Shown here piece by piece: positions 63,092 through 64,000 of a stretch of DNA of 64,000 bases. The DNA lies in the NCBI GenBank assembly GCA_963822825.1, contig CAWGIW010000008.1:186001-250000 (forward strand), read 5' to 3'. The stretch's first letter is position 1, and every line of letters starts with the position of its first letter. The notes under the pieces are model-generated. The model did no database searches. It saw only the letters and a list, made by a program, of their open reading frames with translations, and was not told the DNA's origin. This DNA is from JAWWPY01 sp963822825. Lineage in GTDB: Bacteria; Actinomycetota; Actinomycetes; Streptosporangiales; Streptosporangiaceae. The position numbers were made by a program, and so were the translations under genes.

Positions 63092-63280
63092 GCATTACCG
63101 TGACTGAACCGATATGTTGGTTGCCGCATCCTCGGAAGGATCAGAGCCAGGCAGCGCTGCGGGCTGAAGTATGTGGCGACCGACGGGGGCTTATCCGGCA
63201 GGCACGAGCTATGGCAGGTGACCGCGCATGAGAACTGTAAGCATGGCCCCGCGCACGCCTGCGGGACGGAGAGCCCAGCG

Positions 63281-64000
63281 GTGACCGTCCGCCTGCTCAC
63301 CAACATTGGCCGCCTCTGGACTGGGTCCGAGGTGTGGAGCAACGCGGCCATCCTGACCTACAACGAGCGTATCGCGTGGGTCGGGCGCGCCTCCGAGCTG
63401 CCCGCCGGCCTGCCGGGCGTGGTCGAGGACATCGTTGACGTAGACCACGTGGAGAACCTCGGCGGCTGCCTGGTCACCCCAGGGCTGATCGACGCGCACA
63501 CGCATCCGGTCTACGCGGGCAACCGCTGGGCCGAACTCGCCATGCGGTCGGGCGGGTCCTCGCCGAACGAGATCGCCGCCGCTGGCGGTGGCATGGCATC
63601 GACCGTCACTGTCACCCGGGGCACGGACCCATGGACCCTCTGCGATGGCGTCCGCAAACGCTTGCATGAGTGGCTCATGTCGGGGACGACGACCATCGAG
63701 GCGAAGACCGGGTATCACCTCACCCGCGACGGCGAGCTAGCCGACGTCCGGATGCTGCGGTCGCTGGAGGGCGAACCAGGCATGCCGCGAGTGCACGTGA
63801 CGTTCCTGGCCGCGCACGCGGTCCCGCCCGAGTACTTCGGACGCCGCAACGACTACGTGGACGCGGTCGGTGCCTGGTGCGCTGACGCGGCCGCGGCCGG
63901 GGCCGACAGTGTGGACGTCTACTGCGAAGAGGGACGGTTCAGCGAGCGCGAGGCGCGTTGGGTGCTGCACGCCGGCCGGCAGGTCGGACTGCTGCCCAGG
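63281..64000 (+). CDS. hutI: Imidazolonepropionase (3' end outside window)
   Basis: HutI hydrolyses imidazolone-5-propionate to N-formimino-glutamate in histidine breakdown. The 240 visible residues from GTG 63281 (GGAG about 11 nt upstream) show the amidohydrolase metal motif GLIDAHTHPVYAGNRWAELAMR near residue 70, TTIEAKTGYHL near residue 133, VHVTFLAAHAVPPEY and DSVDVYCEEGRFS. These are the HutI versions of the family. The gene runs off the window end. No other hut gene is within the window. Confidence 0.9.
   Translation, partial: MTVRLLTNIGRLWTGSEVWSNAAILTYNERIAWVGRASELPAGLPGVVEDIVDVDHVENLGGCLVTPGLIDAHTHPVYAGNRWAELAMRSGGSSPNEIAAAGGGMASTVTVTRGTDPWTLCDGVRKRLHEWLMSGTTTIEAKTGYHLTRDGELADVRMLRSLEGEPGMPRVHVTFLAAHAVPPEYFGRRNDYVDAVGAWCADAAAAGADSVDVYCEEGRFSEREARWVLHAGRQVGLLPR

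Larger units (their letters stand above)
62668..63280. other. 613-bp intergenic region hflX-hutI
   Basis: No supported gene. It is AT-richer than its neighbours near 62670-62850. It holds a 10-bp inverted repeat at 62746-62788, a repeated CGGTCACGCT (near 62868 and 62979), and a candidate promoter with palindrome at 63071-63091. I looked for a ydaO-type or other known riboswitch fold and could not support one. Confidence 0.5.

Noticed and set aside
62820..63110. Riboswitch (ydaO-type or other) upstream of hutI
   Set aside because: I could not match conserved core sequences or pairings; kept only as an unexplained intergenic region.

Overview
The window is from a high-GC Actinomycetota chromosome. 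Evidence: strong GC bias in third codon positions, frequent GTG starts, and a backbone in the order known from Streptomyces and relatives: dapA-rnj, then ftsK-HTH/DUF4115-rimO-pgsA-cinA-clgR, then lhr-DUF3046-recA-recX, then rny-miaB, then miaA-dapF-hflX. RecA carries an intein at the mycobacterial recA site. I cannot name the genus; a Streptosporangiales-like actinomycete is a reasonable guess. No rRNA, tRNA or CRISPR was seen.

Layout. 1-3.9 kb: a 5'-truncated ferritin-like diiron protein, a tandemly duplicated LolA-like protein (frameshifted) and an AlkZ-related winged-helix protein. 4-6.8 kb: dapA and rnj. 6.8-11.5 kb: a GNAT enzyme, then a tightly overlapping operon of serine-hydrolase homologue, PLDc_N membrane protein, ABC ATPase and ABC permease. 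11.5-13.6 kb (minus strand): a PhnZ/TmpB-like HD oxygenase translationally coupled to a TmpA/gamma-butyrobetaine-hydroxylase-like 2OG oxygenase, a candidate two-step phosphonate catabolic module. 13.8-20.8 kb: ftsK to clgR. 20.9-28 kb: an Rrf2 regulator, then a minus-strand operon of sugar-binding protein, two permeases and a cytoplasmic NagZ-type GH3 enzyme, with a divergent ROK repressor. 28.0-29.75 kb: an IS1380-type insertion with a broken transposase, inserted into a 77-bp tandem duplication at the end of the ROK gene. 29.8-35.2 kb: a P450, a decayed mannitol dehydrogenase, a PfkB sugar kinase, a SnoaL/SDR remnant pair and a divergent MerR regulator. 35.3-46 kb: lhr, DUF3046, a small inverted-repeat-bounded cassette carrying a P-loop kinase, a septum-formation-type membrane protein, a nucleotidyltransferase fragment, the SOS-controlled recA with intein, and recX. 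46.4-54.9 kb: rny, an S9 peptidase, miaB, an acetate-type transporter, a MarR regulator, miaA and dapF. 54.9-60.9 kb: glcF-glcE-glcD plus malate synthase, which together convert glycolate to malate. 61-64 kb: hflX, a 613-bp intergenic region and the start of hutI.

Two window-wide patterns stand out. First, many genes contain short tandem repeats whose units are multiples of 3 bp (15, 18, 21, 27, 33), while intergenic ones are not (23, 32, 77). Second, at least nine genes are broken by single-base frame changes, mostly a missing base at a G or C run. Two of them, ftsK and rimO, are housekeeping genes, so base-calling error is the leading explanation for many of the breaks. The mannitol dehydrogenase deletion, the SDR remnant and the nucleotidyltransferase fragment look like real decay.
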